The notes beneath the pieces were generated by a model. It had not been told where the DNA came from, ran no database searches, and saw only the letters and a list, made by a program, of their open reading frames with translations. Shown here one piece after another: positions 1 to 9,309 of a stretch of DNA of 64,000 bases. The stretch's first letter is position 1. Each line of letters begins with the position of its first letter. This stretch comes from DATENM01 sp045807725 (lineage in GTDB: Bacteria; Acidobacteriota; Blastocatellia; UBA7656), in assembly GCA_045807725.1 (NCBI GenBank), contig JBJMGV010000025.1:51019-115018 (forward strand). Reading direction: 5' to 3'. The translations under genes and the position numbers were made by a program.

Positions 1-84
1 CCTCTCGTGACTCATAACCGCAATCATTATGTTGGCGTAGACGGTCTGTCTATCCTATCGGAAGCGCCGTGAAAGGGAGTCGCT

Positions 85-1251
85 ATGGAATCCAGGTTTG
101 TTAAGCACATCGACCGCGACGAGATCGTTGACATTGTCTGCGAACTCGTCCGCCAGGAGACGGTCAACCCGCCGGGCGACGAATATCTCTGCAAAAAGAT
201 TGTCACCCGCGCGCTGCAACAACTCGGCATGGAAATCGCTTACTACGAGAAAGAACCGGGCCGCACCAACATCGTCGGACGCGTAGGTCGCGGCGCGAAA
301 TCCATCGGCTTTGTCTCGCATATGGACGTGGTGCCGCCCGGCGAATTGGAGCAGTGGGAGACGCCGCCGTTCGAGCCGACCATCAAAGAGGGGCGCATCT
401 ACGGGCGTGGCACGCTCGACGATAAGGGATCGTTCGCGTGCGCCTATGCCGCTTGCAAAGCGTTTCTGGCCGAGCACGCGGACTTTGATGGCACGATCTA
501 CCTGATCGCCGCCGCCGACGAAGAGATGGGCAGCGCGCTCGGCATCATCTATCTGGTCGAAGAGTGCGGCGTCAAATTCGATGTCGCCGTCATTCCCGAT
601 GGCGGGCGCATGGACCTGTCCATCTATGGCGAGAAGGGCGTCGTTTGGGTCGAGATCGAAAGTCGCGGCGTACAGGCGCACGGCTCGACGCCTGAGCTTG
701 GCCGCAACGCTATCATTCCGCTCGCGGAAGCGCTCGCCGAAATCAAGTCGCTCGATCTCGGCGCGAGCTTCGACCGCGCCTTCGATGGTTGGACAATGAA
801 TGTCGGCACGATCACCGGCGGTTCTTCGACCAACACCGTGCCGGCGGTGGCGCGCGCGACGATTGATTTCCGACTGCCTGCGGGCATCGGCAAATCCGAC
901 GTGCTGGCGAAGGTCGAAGAGAAACTCGCCGCTGCCCGCCGCCGCTCGCCCGATGCCGAGCTGAGCGTCAAGGTGCTGCACGAAACCGAACCGCACCTGT
1001 CGGATAAAAACTCGATCATCGTGCGCAGCTTTGACACGGCGGCGAAGCGGTTGAACCTGCCGATGAAGTACGAAACCTTTGGCGGCAACACGGTGGCGAA
1101 GAACCTCTTCTTCGCCGGCATCACTTCCGTCGTGCATTATCCGGGCGATGAGAAGCTGGCGCACATGGTCAATGAATTCGTCATCATTGATGAGCTGGTG
1201 CTCGGCTCCGTGTTGTACGCTGAAACGCTTGAAGCTTATTTCTTCGGTTGA
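85..1251 (+). CDS. M20-family metallohydrolase (peptidase/deacylase)
   Basis: 388 aa, full length for the M20 (ArgE/DapE/YgeY-like) family, which hydrolyses amide or peptide bonds with a two-metal centre. The metal and catalytic residues are visible in order: HMDVVPPG (His79, Asp81), GRGTLDDKG (bridging Asp112), DEEMG (catalytic Glu146, ligand Glu147), VIPDGG (Asp172), and a C-terminal His in the AHMVNE segment. The central dimerisation lid (about 185-295) includes the QAHGSTP motif. There is no signal peptide, so it is cytoplasmic. ATG 85 follows GGGAG at a good distance. The stop is 32 nt before the lytic transglycosylase gene, so the two may be co-transcribed. The exact substrate cannot be read from the sequence; YgeY-like is only the closest resemblance. 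Confidence 0.88.
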   Translation: MESRFVKHIDRDEIVDIVCELVRQETVNPPGDEYLCKKIVTRALQQLGMEIAYYEKEPGRTNIVGRVGRGAKSIGFVSHMDVVPPGELEQWETPPFEPTIKEGRIYGRGTLDDKGSFACAYAACKAFLAEHADFDGTIYLIAAADEEMGSALGIIYLVEECGVKFDVAVIPDGGRMDLSIYGEKGVVWVEIESRGVQAHGSTPELGRNAIIPLAEALAEIKSLDLGASFDRAFDGWTMNVGTITGGSSTNTVPAVARATIDFRLPAGIGKSDVLAKVEEKLAAARRRSPDAELSVKVLHETEPHLSDKNSIIVRSFDTAAKRLNLPMKYETFGGNTVAKNLFFAGITSVVHYPGDEKLAHMVNEFVIIDELVLGSVLYAETLEAYFFG

Positions 1252-1283
1252 CGATTGACTAACGATTGCTGCATCCCTAACTC

Positions 1284-3722
1284 ATGATGTTCCGATTGCT
1301 GGTTACGCTTTTCGTCTTACTTATCACGCTCGCGCCTGCTGGCGCGCAGAGCTTACAGGTGCGCGCCAACGAGATTCGCGCCGCGATGGACGCGCGCAAC
1401 TTTGACCGCGCCGAGCAATTGGTCCGCGCCTTGCGCGCAGCAGACGCCGCGGCGTTCACGCGCAACAGCTACGACTATTTGCTGGCGCGACTGGCCGAGC
1501 GGCGCGGCGCTAAGGCCGAAGCCGCGACTTTGTATCTTGGATTACTGAACCGTAATTCGCCGCTTGCCGAGTACGCGCTGTGGCATCTGGCGGCGATGGC
1601 GCGCGCCTCGGATGATCTCGCGCTTGAGCGGCAATACCTCGCGCGCTTGCTTGCCTCGCACCCGGCCAGCGCGCTCACGAGCGCGGCGCGCAGCCGCTTG
1701 ATCGACAGCCATCTTGAGAGCGGCAATGCCCGCGAAGCCATCGCCTTGTTGCGGCCCGCTGCGTCACCCGCAGGTGCGCGAGGGCGTGCTGCTATGGCCC
1801 GGCTCGGCGAAGCCTACGTGAAGCTCGGCGACACGTCGGCGGCGCGAGCGACCTTCACGCAACTGATCGGCGCATCGCGCGATGATTATGCGCTGGCCGC
1901 TTCGCTCGGACTCGATGCGCTCGACCGCGCCGCTGCCGTGAAGCCGAACGAGTTCGAGGCGCTGCGCCGCGCCCGCATCGATCTGTTCAACCGCCACTGG
2001 GCAGAAGCCCGCGCCCACCTACTCGATATCGTCGAGCGTTTCCCTGACAGTCCCAACCGCGCCGAAGCGATTTATCAAACCGGCTTCACTCTTTACCGCG
2101 AAGACAAATTCGATGAGGCCGTCAAGTGGTTCGAGCGCGCCCACGCCGAGTTCCCTACAAAGAAAGAAGGTGAGCAAGGTTACTATTGGGTCGGCACGGC
2201 ATTACAGAAGGCGCAGCGTTACGAAGAGGCCGCGCGCCGTTACAGCGATTTCATCACGGCGTACCCCACTAGCGATCTGATCGAAAGCGCCCATCGCAAC
2301 GTCGTCGATAGCCTCCGTTTTGCCGGCAAAGACGACGAGGCGGTCGTTTGGTCTAAGCGCATCGAGGAGCGATTCGCGGGGCAGCCGCTTGCGACCGTCG
2401 GTCTGTTCAACCGCGCCAAGATCGAACTCGCGCGCGGCAACTTTGACGCGGCCATCGCGCTGTTCACGCAGGTCGCGGCGCGGCCCATCACGCCACGACT
2501 CGTCAGCGCGCCCATTCGCGGCGAAGCCTCGTTTATGCGCATCGTCGCAACCGAACTGGCCGGGCGGATTGAAGAGGCCGCGCGCGCTTACCTGGCCATA
2601 CCCGCAGAGCGCGACAATTACTTCGGCCAGCGCGCCAGCCTCCGATTACAAGCCATCGCCGCGACCGCTGCGGGCCGGCGCATTATCGAGCCGTTGGCGC
2701 GCGGCTACCGCGACCAGGCACGGGCGGCGTTGCGTGCGTCGCGTTATTCAGAAGCGAAAGATGCGGCGACGCAGGCGTTGCGTTTGACGAGCGACGACGC
2801 GGCGCGGCGTGATCTGCTCGCCGTCTTGCGCGCCTGTTACAGCCAGCTTCCCGCCTACAACGTCGGCGCGCGCTTTCGCCTGATCGCGGCGGCGCGACCG
2901 GCGATCACCGGGGCAGAGGCTAATGTAACCGACGCTACACACGCGCGGCTGGCGGCGGAGTTAATCTTTCTCGGATTGTATGATGAAGGCGCGACCGAAC
3001 TGCGTCTGGGCGGATTCGGCGGCGCGCGGGCAGCAAGCGAAGAGGATGCGCCTGACGAAGGCCAGGCGCGACTGGTGCAAGCCGCCGCAGTCGCCGGCGA
3101 CACGGGCTATAGCCTCGCCGTCTACAGCAATCGCGGCGATCAATCGTGGTTGGCCATCGCCTTTGCCGAGCCGCTGGCGCGTAGCGTTCCGCAGGATTAT
3201 CGCGTCGAACTGTTGCCGCGCGATTTCGCCGAATTGCTTTATCCCGCGCCTTACCGCGACGCGCTCAATCGCTACAGTCATGCGAATCACACGGACCCGC
3301 GATTGGTGTTGGCGCTGGCGCGGCAGGAGAGCCGCTTCAATCCGCGCGTGAAGAGTCCGGCGGCGGCGCGCGGCCTCGTGCAGTTCATTCAAGAGACCGC
3401 CTTGAAGCTGGCCAACGAAGAAGGCATCAAGGGCTTTGAGCTTGACGACGTGTACGAGCCGGAGTTGGCCATGCGTTTGGCGTCGCGTTACGTCGGCGAC
3501 CTGTTGCAGATGTTCCCCGACAACCCTTACGCGGTGGCGGCGTCGTACAACACCGGCGAAGCGAACGTCGAGCGCTGGATCTTCCGCTCTCGCTCGAATG
3601 ATGTTGACCGCTTCACGGTCGAGATCGCCATTCCCGAAACCAAAGATTACGTGGCGAAGGTGATGAGCAATTACTGGGCTTATCAGGCGCTGTATGATGA
3701 GTCATTGAATGTGCGCCGTTGA
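1284..3722 (+). CDS. Periplasmic soluble lytic murein transglycosylase, Slt70-like
   Basis: 812 aa. An N-terminal signal peptide (about 1-21, ending AGAQ) is followed by about 600 residues of alpha-helical TPR-like superhelix, for example the YWVGTALQKAQRYEEAARRY repeat around 300-320. The C-terminal SLT domain is at about 670-795. The catalytic Glu lies in ARQESRFNP, followed by the family motifs AARGLVQFIQETA and AASYNTGEANVERW. The family cleaves the MurNAc-GlcNAc bond with formation of 1,6-anhydro-MurNAc during peptidoglycan turnover. Length and order match Slt-type proteins with an extended TPR ring. Two ATGs (1284 and 1287) are possible starts. The composite hairpin array begins just past the stop. 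Confidence 0.9.
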   Translation: MMFRLLVTLFVLLITLAPAGAQSLQVRANEIRAAMDARNFDRAEQLVRALRAADAAAFTRNSYDYLLARLAERRGAKAEAATLYLGLLNRNSPLAEYALWHLAAMARASDDLALERQYLARLLASHPASALTSAARSRLIDSHLESGNAREAIALLRPAASPAGARGRAAMARLGEAYVKLGDTSAARATFTQLIGASRDDYALAASLGLDALDRAAAVKPNEFEALRRARIDLFNRHWAEARAHLLDIVERFPDSPNRAEAIYQTGFTLYREDKFDEAVKWFERAHAEFPTKKEGEQGYYWVGTALQKAQRYEEAARRYSDFITAYPTSDLIESAHRNVVDSLRFAGKDDEAVVWSKRIEERFAGQPLATVGLFNRAKIELARGNFDAAIALFTQVAARPITPRLVSAPIRGEASFMRIVATELAGRIEEAARAYLAIPAERDNYFGQRASLRLQAIAATAAGRRIIEPLARGYRDQARAALRASRYSEAKDAATQALRLTSDDAARRDLLAVLRACYSQLPAYNVGARFRLIAAARPAITGAEANVTDATHARLAAELIFLGLYDEGATELRLGGFGGARAASEEDAPDEGQARLVQAAAVAGDTGYSLAVYSNRGDQSWLAIAFAEPLARSVPQDYRVELLPRDFAELLYPAPYRDALNRYSHANHTDPRLVLALARQESRFNPRVKSPAAARGLVQFIQETALKLANEEGIKGFELDDVYEPELAMRLASRYVGDLLQMFPDNPYAVAASYNTGEANVERWIFRSRSNDVDRFTVEIAIPETKDYVAKVMSNYWAYQALYDESLNVRR

Positions 3723-3764
3723 GGCGATGTATAACTATGCGACGCATAAGTAATGGATGCGCGC

Positions 3765-4260
3765 CGCGTCGAGGCAATTGAATTTAGGCAGGCATTGAAA
3801 TGCCTGCACCGAAAGCCGCGTAGCGGCAGATGAATTAAGGCAGGCGTTGAAACGCCTGCACGGAAGGCCGCGTAGCGAGCGAGCCTTGAGCTTTACAAAG
3901 ATACTCGAAGAGTTGAAACGCCTGTACGGAATGCCGCGTAGCGGCAGATGAATTAAGGCAGGTGTTGAAACGCCCGCACCGCATGCCGCGTAGCGGCAAT
4001 TGAATTTAGGCAGGTACTTTAGTGCCTGCACCGGAGGGCCGCATTGTTGGGCGTCGCGTCAGCGACGCTTGAATCAGCGGGTATTCAGGCGTCGCTGACG
4101 CGACGCGATCACCGCGCCGTTGACTTCCAGGCGTTGAAACGCCTGGCTAAACTCACCCGCCGCTACGCGGCGCCAACTCAATTGCCGCTGCGCGGCATCA
4201 ACTCGATTGCCGATGCGCGGCGTCAACTCGATTGCCGATGCGCGGCATCTTCAGATTGAT
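3765..4260. repeat. Composite hairpin repeat array, copy 1
   Basis: About 500 bp with no credible gene. It is built from short hairpin modules in tandem at roughly 50-bp spacing: GCCGCGTAGCGGC, a linker like AGATGAATTAAGG, and AGGCGTTGAAACGCCT. At 4050 a third hairpin, GGCGTCGCGTCAGCGACGC, enters, and the array ends in degenerate copies of a ATTGCCGATGCGCGGC unit (about 4190-4250). Positions 4050-4173 recur almost unchanged, on the opposite strand, at 30459-30581. Small open frames here (for example 4044-4259 + and 3735-4031 -) are translations of the repeat. The array lies between the transglycosylase stop and the Kir channel start. Confidence 0.85.
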
Positions 4261-4275
4261 GTATTTATCTTTACG

Positions 4276-5250
4276 ATGAGCAAGCCGATCACGCCAATCG
4301 TCAACCGCGAAGAAGAGAGCCGCGACCTCGGTTTCGGCTCGGTGGTGGCGCGCGAGAGCCGCGACCGCCTGTTGAACGCCGACGGCAGCTTCAACGTCGC
4401 GCGTCGCGGCCTGGGGTTCTGGTCAACGTTTTATCCTTATCACGCGCTATTGATGATGTCGTGGTCGAAGTTCCTCGGCGTCGTCGCGCTCCTTTACACG
4501 GCGATAAATGTCGCCTTCGCTTTCGCCTATATAATGTGCGGCCCTGCGGCGTTGAGCAATCCACCTGAGCTTGGACTGGATAACAACTTCCTGCGCGCCT
4601 TCTTCTTCAGCGTGGACACGCTGGCGACCATCGGCTATGGCAACATCAGCCCGGCAGGCGTAGCGGCGCACACGCTGGTCGCCATCGAAGCGCTGGTCGG
4701 TATGCTCGGCTTCGCGTTGATTACGGGGCTGGTCTTCGCGCGCTTCTCACGCCCGACGGCGCAGATCATCTTCAGCCGCACGGCGGTCATCGCGCCTTAT
4801 CGCGGCACCACCGCGTTTATGTTTCGCATTGCCAACGCGCGCGCGAACGAGATTGTCGAACTGGGATGCAAGGTGCTGTTCGCGCGCTTCGTTGACGAAG
4901 ACGGCCAGAGCATACGCCGCTTCTATCCGCTGGAGCTTGAGCGCGAGCGCGTCACCTTTTTCCCATTGAGCTGGACGGTTGTGCATCCGGTAGACGAGCG
5001 CAGCCCGTTGTTTGGCCTGACCGATGACGACTTGCGTCGCAGCAGCGCCGAGTTCCTGATCCTGCTCAGCGGTATGGACGAGACGTTTTCTCAGACGGTT
5101 CATACGCGCTCATCATACGGCGCGGCGGATATCGTCTGGGACGCGCGCTTCGCCAACGTCTTCAACCTCCGCACAGGGCGCGAGCGGTTGACGATTGACG
5201 TGCGCCGCTTGCACGACATCGAGCGAATAGAATCGTCGCGCAACTCATAA
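4276..5250 (+). CDS. Inward-rectifier-type potassium channel (KirBac-like)
   Basis: 324 aa. Outer helix about 52-78, pore helix and selectivity filter TIGYGN at about 115-121, inner helix about 125-150, then a beta-rich cytoplasmic Kir domain (about 160-310) carrying the PYRGTTAFMFRIANARANEI segment typical of Kir proteins. Bacterial Kir homologues form tetrameric K+ channels in the inner membrane. ATG 4276 was chosen because the preceding 23 in-frame codons fall in the upstream repeat array. No strong Shine-Dalgarno sequence precedes it. A hairpin terminator follows the stop. No partner gene suggests its physiological trigger. Confidence 0.92.
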   Translation: MSKPITPIVNREEESRDLGFGSVVARESRDRLLNADGSFNVARRGLGFWSTFYPYHALLMMSWSKFLGVVALLYTAINVAFAFAYIMCGPAALSNPPELGLDNNFLRAFFFSVDTLATIGYGNISPAGVAAHTLVAIEALVGMLGFALITGLVFARFSRPTAQIIFSRTAVIAPYRGTTAFMFRIANARANEIVELGCKVLFARFVDEDGQSIRRFYPLELERERVTFFPLSWTVVHPVDERSPLFGLTDDDLRRSSAEFLILLSGMDETFSQTVHTRSSYGAADIVWDARFANVFNLRTGRERLTIDVRRLHDIERIESSRNS

Positions 5251-5267
5251 CCACAGACTTGTGAATC

Positions 5268-5298
5268 GAAGATCGCCTTAGCGATTGGCGACTTCTTT
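5268..5298 (+). terminator. Rho-independent-type terminator after the Kir gene
   Basis: GAAGATCGCC pairs with GGCGACTTC (one bulge) across a short loop and is followed by TTTATTA. It lies 18 nt past the Kir stop and 19 nt before the next start. Confidence 0.6.
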
Positions 5299-5316
5299 AT
5301 TAAGAGGCAAACGCAG

Positions 5317-6369
5317 ATGAAACGATGGACGGTTGTGATGGCGGGCGTGCTGATGTTGCTGGCTCACGGAACAGCCGCCGCGCAGTGGCGCGCACAGCAG
5401 AGCCGCACGGCGGCGGACTTGCGCGGCCTGAGCGTCGTCAGCCCGTGGGTCATCTGGGCGAGCGGCACGCGCGGAACTTACCTGCGCACCACCGATGGCG
5501 GCGCGACGTGGCAGGCCGGCACAGTGCCCGGCGCAGAGGAACTGGACTTCCGCGACGTTGAGGCGTTCGACGCCAACACCGCTTATCTCTTGAGCGTTGG
5601 CAAAGATCGACAGTCGCGCATCTATAAGACCACGGACGGCGGCGCACACTGGACGTTGCAATTCACCAATCGCTTGCCCGAAGCCTTCTTCGATGCGATG
5701 GCCTTCTGGGACCGCGATCACGGCATTGCGATGAGCGACCCGGTCAACGGACGCTTTGTAATGGTGACCACAGATAACGGCGGCAGGACGTGGGCAGATG
5801 TTCCGGCCACGAACATCCCTGCGGCGATGCCCGGCGAAGGCGGCTTCGCGGCCAGCGGCACTTGCATTGCCGCGCAGGGGCAGGCCAACGCCTGGTTTGT
5901 GACTGGCGGCGCGGTCGCTCGCGTCTTTCGATCAAACGACCGAGGCCGCACGTGGACGGTGGCGGCTGCTCCAATCACGAGCGGCGCGGAATCGTCGGGC
6001 GTCTTCTCGATTGCCTTCACTGATGCGACGCGCGGGGTGATCGTCGGCGGTGATTATCGCAAGCCGAACGAGGCGGGCGACAATGTCGCCACGACCAGCG
6101 ATGGCGGCCAGACCTGGAAGCTGAGCGCCGGCCAGCGCCCCGCCGGTTATCGTTCGGGCGCGGCCTTCGTTGCCCCTTTGACGCTCATCGCTGTCGGCAC
6201 GTCAGGCTCTGACGTTTCGACCGATGGCGGCGCGAGTTGGACACGGCTCGACGGCGAGAACTACAACAGCGTCGCCGCGCGCAAAGGCGTTGTCTGGGCG
6301 GTCGGGCCGCAGGGCCGCGTCGCCAAGCTCGACACTCTGCCTGGCGGTCGCAAGCTGACTGCAAACTGA
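5317..6369 (+). CDS. YCF48-like / BNR-repeat beta-propeller, exported
   Basis: 350 aa with a signal peptide (about 1-22, ending AAAQ). The rest is a run of bladed repeats with the Asp-box-like pattern TTDGGATW, TTDGGAHW, TTDNGGRTW, SNDRGRTW, TSDGGQTW and STDGGASW at roughly 40-60 residue spacing. This fits a six- or seven-bladed propeller of the YCF48/sortilin-like type. The blades mainly bind ligands; no catalytic signature is visible, so an enzymatic role should not be assumed. It has a good ribosome site (TAAGAGG) and lies between terminators and separate upstream sequence, so it is probably monocistronic. Confidence 0.8.
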   Translation: MKRWTVVMAGVLMLLAHGTAAAQWRAQQSRTAADLRGLSVVSPWVIWASGTRGTYLRTTDGGATWQAGTVPGAEELDFRDVEAFDANTAYLLSVGKDRQSRIYKTTDGGAHWTLQFTNRLPEAFFDAMAFWDRDHGIAMSDPVNGRFVMVTTDNGGRTWADVPATNIPAAMPGEGGFAASGTCIAAQGQANAWFVTGGAVARVFRSNDRGRTWTVAAAPITSGAESSGVFSIAFTDATRGVIVGGDYRKPNEAGDNVATTSDGGQTWKLSAGQRPAGYRSGAAFVAPLTLIAVGTSGSDVSTDGGASWTRLDGENYNSVAARKGVVWAVGPQGRVAKLDTLPGGRKLTAN

Positions 6370-6433
6370 CAAGGCCGCGCTGGTAATGTAGAATCGCTTC
6401 AGCTATGAAATACTAACCTTGGAGGATTGCTCT

Positions 6434-7129
6434 ATGAAATCTCTGCTCGCAGTTTTCCTGTTACTCATTCTCACCGCGCCCGTCGCGTTGGCCGGCGGCG
6501 GCAAGCGTTCCGACGAAGTGCAGCGCCTGCGCCGCGCTGCCGAAGTCTTCACCGAAATTATGGCCATACCCGACAAGGCCATCCCCGATGACCTGCTCGA
6601 CCGCAGCGCCTGCATCGCCATTGTGCCCGGCCTCAAGAAAGGCGCGCTTGGGTTTGGCGGCAAGTATGGAAAGGGCGTTGTGATGTGCCGCAAGCCGGAT
6701 CGCCGATGGAGCGCCCCATCCTTCATCACCATCGAAGGCGGCAGCGTCGGTTTTCAAATCGGCTTCTCGCAAAGCGATGTCGTCTTGCTGATCATGAATC
6801 GCAAAGGGATTGACAAGCTGATCGGCGACAAGTTCACGCTTGGCGCGGATGCGTCGGTTGCCGCCGGCCCTGTCGGTCGCACGGCCAACGCGCAGACCAA
6901 TGTGCGGCTTGATGCTGAAATACTCGGCTATTCGCGGGCCAAGGGGCTGTTCGCAGGTGTGAGCCTCGAAGGCGCAACGCTCAGGCAGGATATGGACAAC
7001 ATCAGCGACTTCTATGGCAAGGATATCAACCCGCGCGCCATTCTCCTCGAAGCCACCGTGCCGATGCCTGCCGAAGCGCGCGGTCTGGCCTCGGCGCTGG
7101 CGCACGAATCCCCGCGCAAGCAGAAGTGA
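6434..7129 (+). CDS. SYLF (YSC84-like) lipid-binding-domain protein, exported
   Basis: 231 aa with a signal peptide (1-19, ending VALA). The SYLF/DUF500 domain covers about 45-215: IPDDLLDRSACIAIVPGLKK, the glycine-rich GALGFGGKYGKGVV, SFITIEGGSVGFQIG, and the AAGPVGR segment. Eukaryotic SYLF domains bind phosphoinositides; the bacterial role is unclear. ATG 6434 sits 8 nt after GGAGG, which decides against a GTG or other start five codons upstream. The stop is immediately followed by an octamer-word palindrome. Confidence 0.87.
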   Translation: MKSLLAVFLLLILTAPVALAGGGKRSDEVQRLRRAAEVFTEIMAIPDKAIPDDLLDRSACIAIVPGLKKGALGFGGKYGKGVVMCRKPDRRWSAPSFITIEGGSVGFQIGFSQSDVVLLIMNRKGIDKLIGDKFTLGADASVAAGPVGRTANAQTNVRLDAEILGYSRAKGLFAGVSLEGATLRQDMDNISDFYGKDINPRAILLEATVPMPAEARGLASALAHESPRKQK

Positions 7130-7134
7130 AGGAC

Positions 7135-7250
7135 GACGCGGCGACGCGGAGAAAGAGGGACACGGCGACGCGGCGACGCGGGAAAGACGAGCAGTTCGTC
7201 TGTGTGTCTTTCCCTCGCCGTGTCGCCGCGTCGCCGTGTCGCCGCGTCGC
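7135..7250. repeat. Octamer-word palindromic element A
   Basis: The left arm (7135-7190) reads as consecutive 8-mers: GACGCGGC, GACGCGGA, GAAAGAGG, GACACGGC, GACGCGGC, GACGCGGG, AAAGACGA. The right arm (7204-7250) reads GTGTCTTT, CCCTCGCC, GTGTCGCC, GCGTCGCC, GTGTCGCC, then GCGTCGC. The arms can form a long imperfect hairpin. It fills exactly the gap between two convergent stop codons (7127-7129 on +, 7251-7253 on -), so it probably also works as a bidirectional terminator. A close relative in the same orientation is at 9184-9309. Confidence 0.85.
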
Positions 7251-7988
7251 TTATTCGTCAGAGTATCGCGTCGCCGGGCTGCCCGATGGATGGAAGACGC
7301 CAAGCAGGCGTATGTTCGCGGAGCCTGTGTTCTCAAGCGAATGACTGATGCCGCGCGGCAGGTAGATGCTCGCCCCTTTGCTAAACGCCGCGCTGCTTGA
7401 TTCGGTCCACACGCGCCCCTCGCCTTCTAAAATAAAGATCGCCTCTTCATACGTGTGGTGATGCATCGCGGCGCGGCCTGGCGGAATGACGCCGATGAAT
7501 TGCGTGACGCGGTCTGCCCCGGCCTCTTGATTGATGAGCAGTTTGAAGGTGCGGTCGCCGGTCGGGATCGCTTTCTGATCTTCTTCACGCACGGTGCGCA
7601 GCGGCTTCGTATCGAGCGGCAACGCGCTGACGGCATCGACGGTTTCGGCATCATCTTCAGGACAGCGCACGCTGATGATAGCGAGTTGGCCACGGCTCTC
7701 GATCTGGCAGGTGCTCGCGGGCGGCATGTAAACGGCAGTGCCCGCCGCCAGCCCGTAACGATGGCCATCAATCAAACAAACGCCTTCGCCGCTCACCACG
7801 TAAAGGACTTCTTCAGCGGTCGGGTTGCGGCGCGCAGGCGATAGCCCTTCATCGTAAAGGCTCACGGTCTGCGCGATGTCGCGTGCGCCCATCGCCTTCG
7901 AGATGGGGATGCGATACCGCCGCGTGCCTTCGTCGTGTGTGTAACCTTCGTCACTGATGACTGCCGCGCCGCCGTGCAGGATTTCCAT
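7251..7988 (-). CDS. Two-cupin-domain protein
   Basis: 245 aa. The first cupin barrel (about 40-110) contains EEVLYVVSGEGVCLIDG. The second (about 140-235) contains PPGRAAMHHHTYEEAIFILE, with the metal-binding HHH...E pattern, and a later His in PRGISHSLENTGS. Bicupins of this kind are usually metal-dependent dioxygenases, isomerases or binding proteins. Its start is 21 nt downstream of the FAD-oxidoreductase stop on the same strand, so the two are probably one operon and may act on the same amine or sugar-acid substrate. The stop codon abuts repeat element A. Confidence 0.8.
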   Translation of the reverse strand: MEILHGGAAVISDEGYTHDEGTRRYRIPISKAMGARDIAQTVSLYDEGLSPARRNPTAEEVLYVVSGEGVCLIDGHRYGLAAGTAVYMPPASTCQIESRGQLAIISVRCPEDDAETVDAVSALPLDTKPLRTVREEDQKAIPTGDRTFKLLINQEAGADRVTQFIGVIPPGRAAMHHHTYEEAIFILEGEGRVWTESSSAAFSKGASIYLPRGISHSLENTGSANIRLLGVFHPSGSPATRYSDE

Positions 7989-8009
7989 TGTCGCTCCCTC
8001 GTTTGCGTC

Positions 8010-9140
8010 TCACCGCGCGAACCGCGCCAGGCTGAATCGCGTGATGTCGTAAGTGGTCTGGCCGGTCAGCAGCAACTCGGCGCTGATGCGACCGACTACG
8101 GGGCCGAACTTGAAGCCGTGACCCGAAAAGCCCGTGACCAGCAGAACGTTTTCAATTCCCGTGTGCCAGTCGATGATGAAATCTTCGTCGGGCGTGTTGT
8201 TATAAACGCAAACGCGCGTCTCGCGCACCGAGGCGGTGGCGAGCGTCGGAATGAACTCGGCGAAAAAGTCGCGGCAGCGCGCGATGAAGTCATCGCCGAC
8301 CGGCGTATCGTCATCCATCTCGACGATGCGGCCTCGGTGGTGATTGCCCATTTTGATCGCATTGGCGTGATGAACCGGGAAGCCATAAAAGCCGCTGCCG
8401 AAATCAATGAAGATCGGCAAACGCCCGACTGCGAACGCTTCGGGGTTTGTGCGCGGCTCAAAGTAGACGACCTCCTGCCGCGTTGTCATCAGTGTGTCGG
8501 CAAGCGAAGGCAGCGCGCGCCGCGTCCACGGGCCTGTGGCAACCATCGCGCGGCGGCATTCAATCGCTTCCCCGGTCTCTGTGGTAATCCTTACATTCGC
8601 GCCGGCGGTCTGTTCGATGCCGGTGACGCGCGCCGCTTCGATGACAGTTGCGCCGCGTCGCCGCGCCAGTTGGATCATCGTCTGCACGGCGCGCTCGGCG
8701 TGAGTGATCGCGCCGCTCGGATCGAACGCCGCGTGAGCGAAGGCCGCCGGGTTGAATTGCGGGAAGCGCGCGGCGGCTTCGACGCTCGTCATCATCTCGG
8801 CGTCGAGATCAAGCGCGCGCAAGGCGGCGGCGGTTTCGCTCTCGATAGTTGATTCGGCCTGCCCCATCAGCAGCAAGCCGGTCGGCGTCAGCAACTGCGC
8901 GCCGGTCTCTTCTTCAATCGCGCGCCAACCGGCGAGCGCATCAACCGCGAGCCTCACGTAGAGCGAGTCGGGATAAGCGAAGCGGAAGACCTTGGAATGA
9001 TCCGTAGACGCCGCGCGCGGGTTCGGCAACCGCGCCTGATCGATCAGCGCGACGTGCGCATTACTGTTGCGTGCGACTTCGCAAGCAGCCGCCGCGCCCA
9101 TCACGCCCGCGCCGATGATGATAATGTCGTACGTCTTCAT
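8010..9140 (-). CDS. FAD-dependent amine oxidase, sarcosine oxidase/MTOX-like
   Basis: 376 aa. The N-terminal dinucleotide-binding motif is IIIGAGVMGAAAACEVAR (about 6-23), followed by a DAO fold. The segment ETRVCVYNNTPDEDFIIDWH near residue 310-325 matches the place where monomeric sarcosine oxidase and N-methyltryptophan oxidase attach FAD to a cysteine. GFSGHGFKFGPVVG near 345 is the conserved C-terminal FAD motif. Such enzymes oxidise N-methyl amino acids, giving formaldehyde and H2O2. Start MKTYDIIIIG (9140) is preferred; an ATG seven codons upstream (9161) is possible. Cytoplasmic. It forms an apparent operon with the bicupin gene. Confidence 0.87.
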   Translation of the reverse strand: MKTYDIIIIGAGVMGAAAACEVARNSNAHVALIDQARLPNPRAASTDHSKVFRFAYPDSLYVRLAVDALAGWRAIEEETGAQLLTPTGLLLMGQAESTIESETAAALRALDLDAEMMTSVEAAARFPQFNPAAFAHAAFDPSGAITHAERAVQTMIQLARRRGATVIEAARVTGIEQTAGANVRITTETGEAIECRRAMVATGPWTRRALPSLADTLMTTRQEVVYFEPRTNPEAFAVGRLPIFIDFGSGFYGFPVHHANAIKMGNHHRGRIVEMDDDTPVGDDFIARCRDFFAEFIPTLATASVRETRVCVYNNTPDEDFIIDWHTGIENVLLVTGFSGHGFKFGPVVGRISAELLLTGQTTYDITRFSLARFAR

Positions 9141-9183
9141 CGCGTCGCAGGATTTTATCACACGGGCAGCGCGAAATAAGGAT

Positions 9184-9309
9184 GACGTGGGAACGCGGCG
9201 ACGTGAAGAAAGAGGGACACGGCGACGCGGCGACGCGGGGAAAGATGAGCGGTTTGCTTCTGTGTCTTTCCCTCGCCGCGTCGCCGTGTCTCCGTGTCTC
9301 CGCGTCGCT
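9184..9309. repeat. Octamer-word palindromic element B
   Basis: Same architecture and mostly the same words as element A. Left arm (9184-9247): GACGTGGG, AACGCGGC, GACGTGAA, GAAAGAGG, GACACGGC, GACGCGGC, GACGCGGG, GAAAGATG. Right arm (9262-9309): GTGTCTTT, CCCTCGCC, GCGTCGCC, GTGTCTCC, GTGTCTCC, GCGTCGCT. The S9 peptidase stop codon begins two bases after the right arm (9311-9313). Elements A and B are direct repeats bracketing the bicupin and amine-oxidase genes. Confidence 0.85.

Noticed and set aside
55..1164. Long open frame antisense to the M20 hydrolase
   Set aside because: It mirrors a gene with complete catalytic motifs; high GC leaves the opposite frame open. No domain pattern and no ribosome site.
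3735..4259. Small open frames in the first composite repeat array
   Set aside because: Their peptides (for example LESAGIQASLTRRDHRAV) recur at 30.4-30.6 kb on the other strand because the DNA repeat recurs; no start or codon signal.
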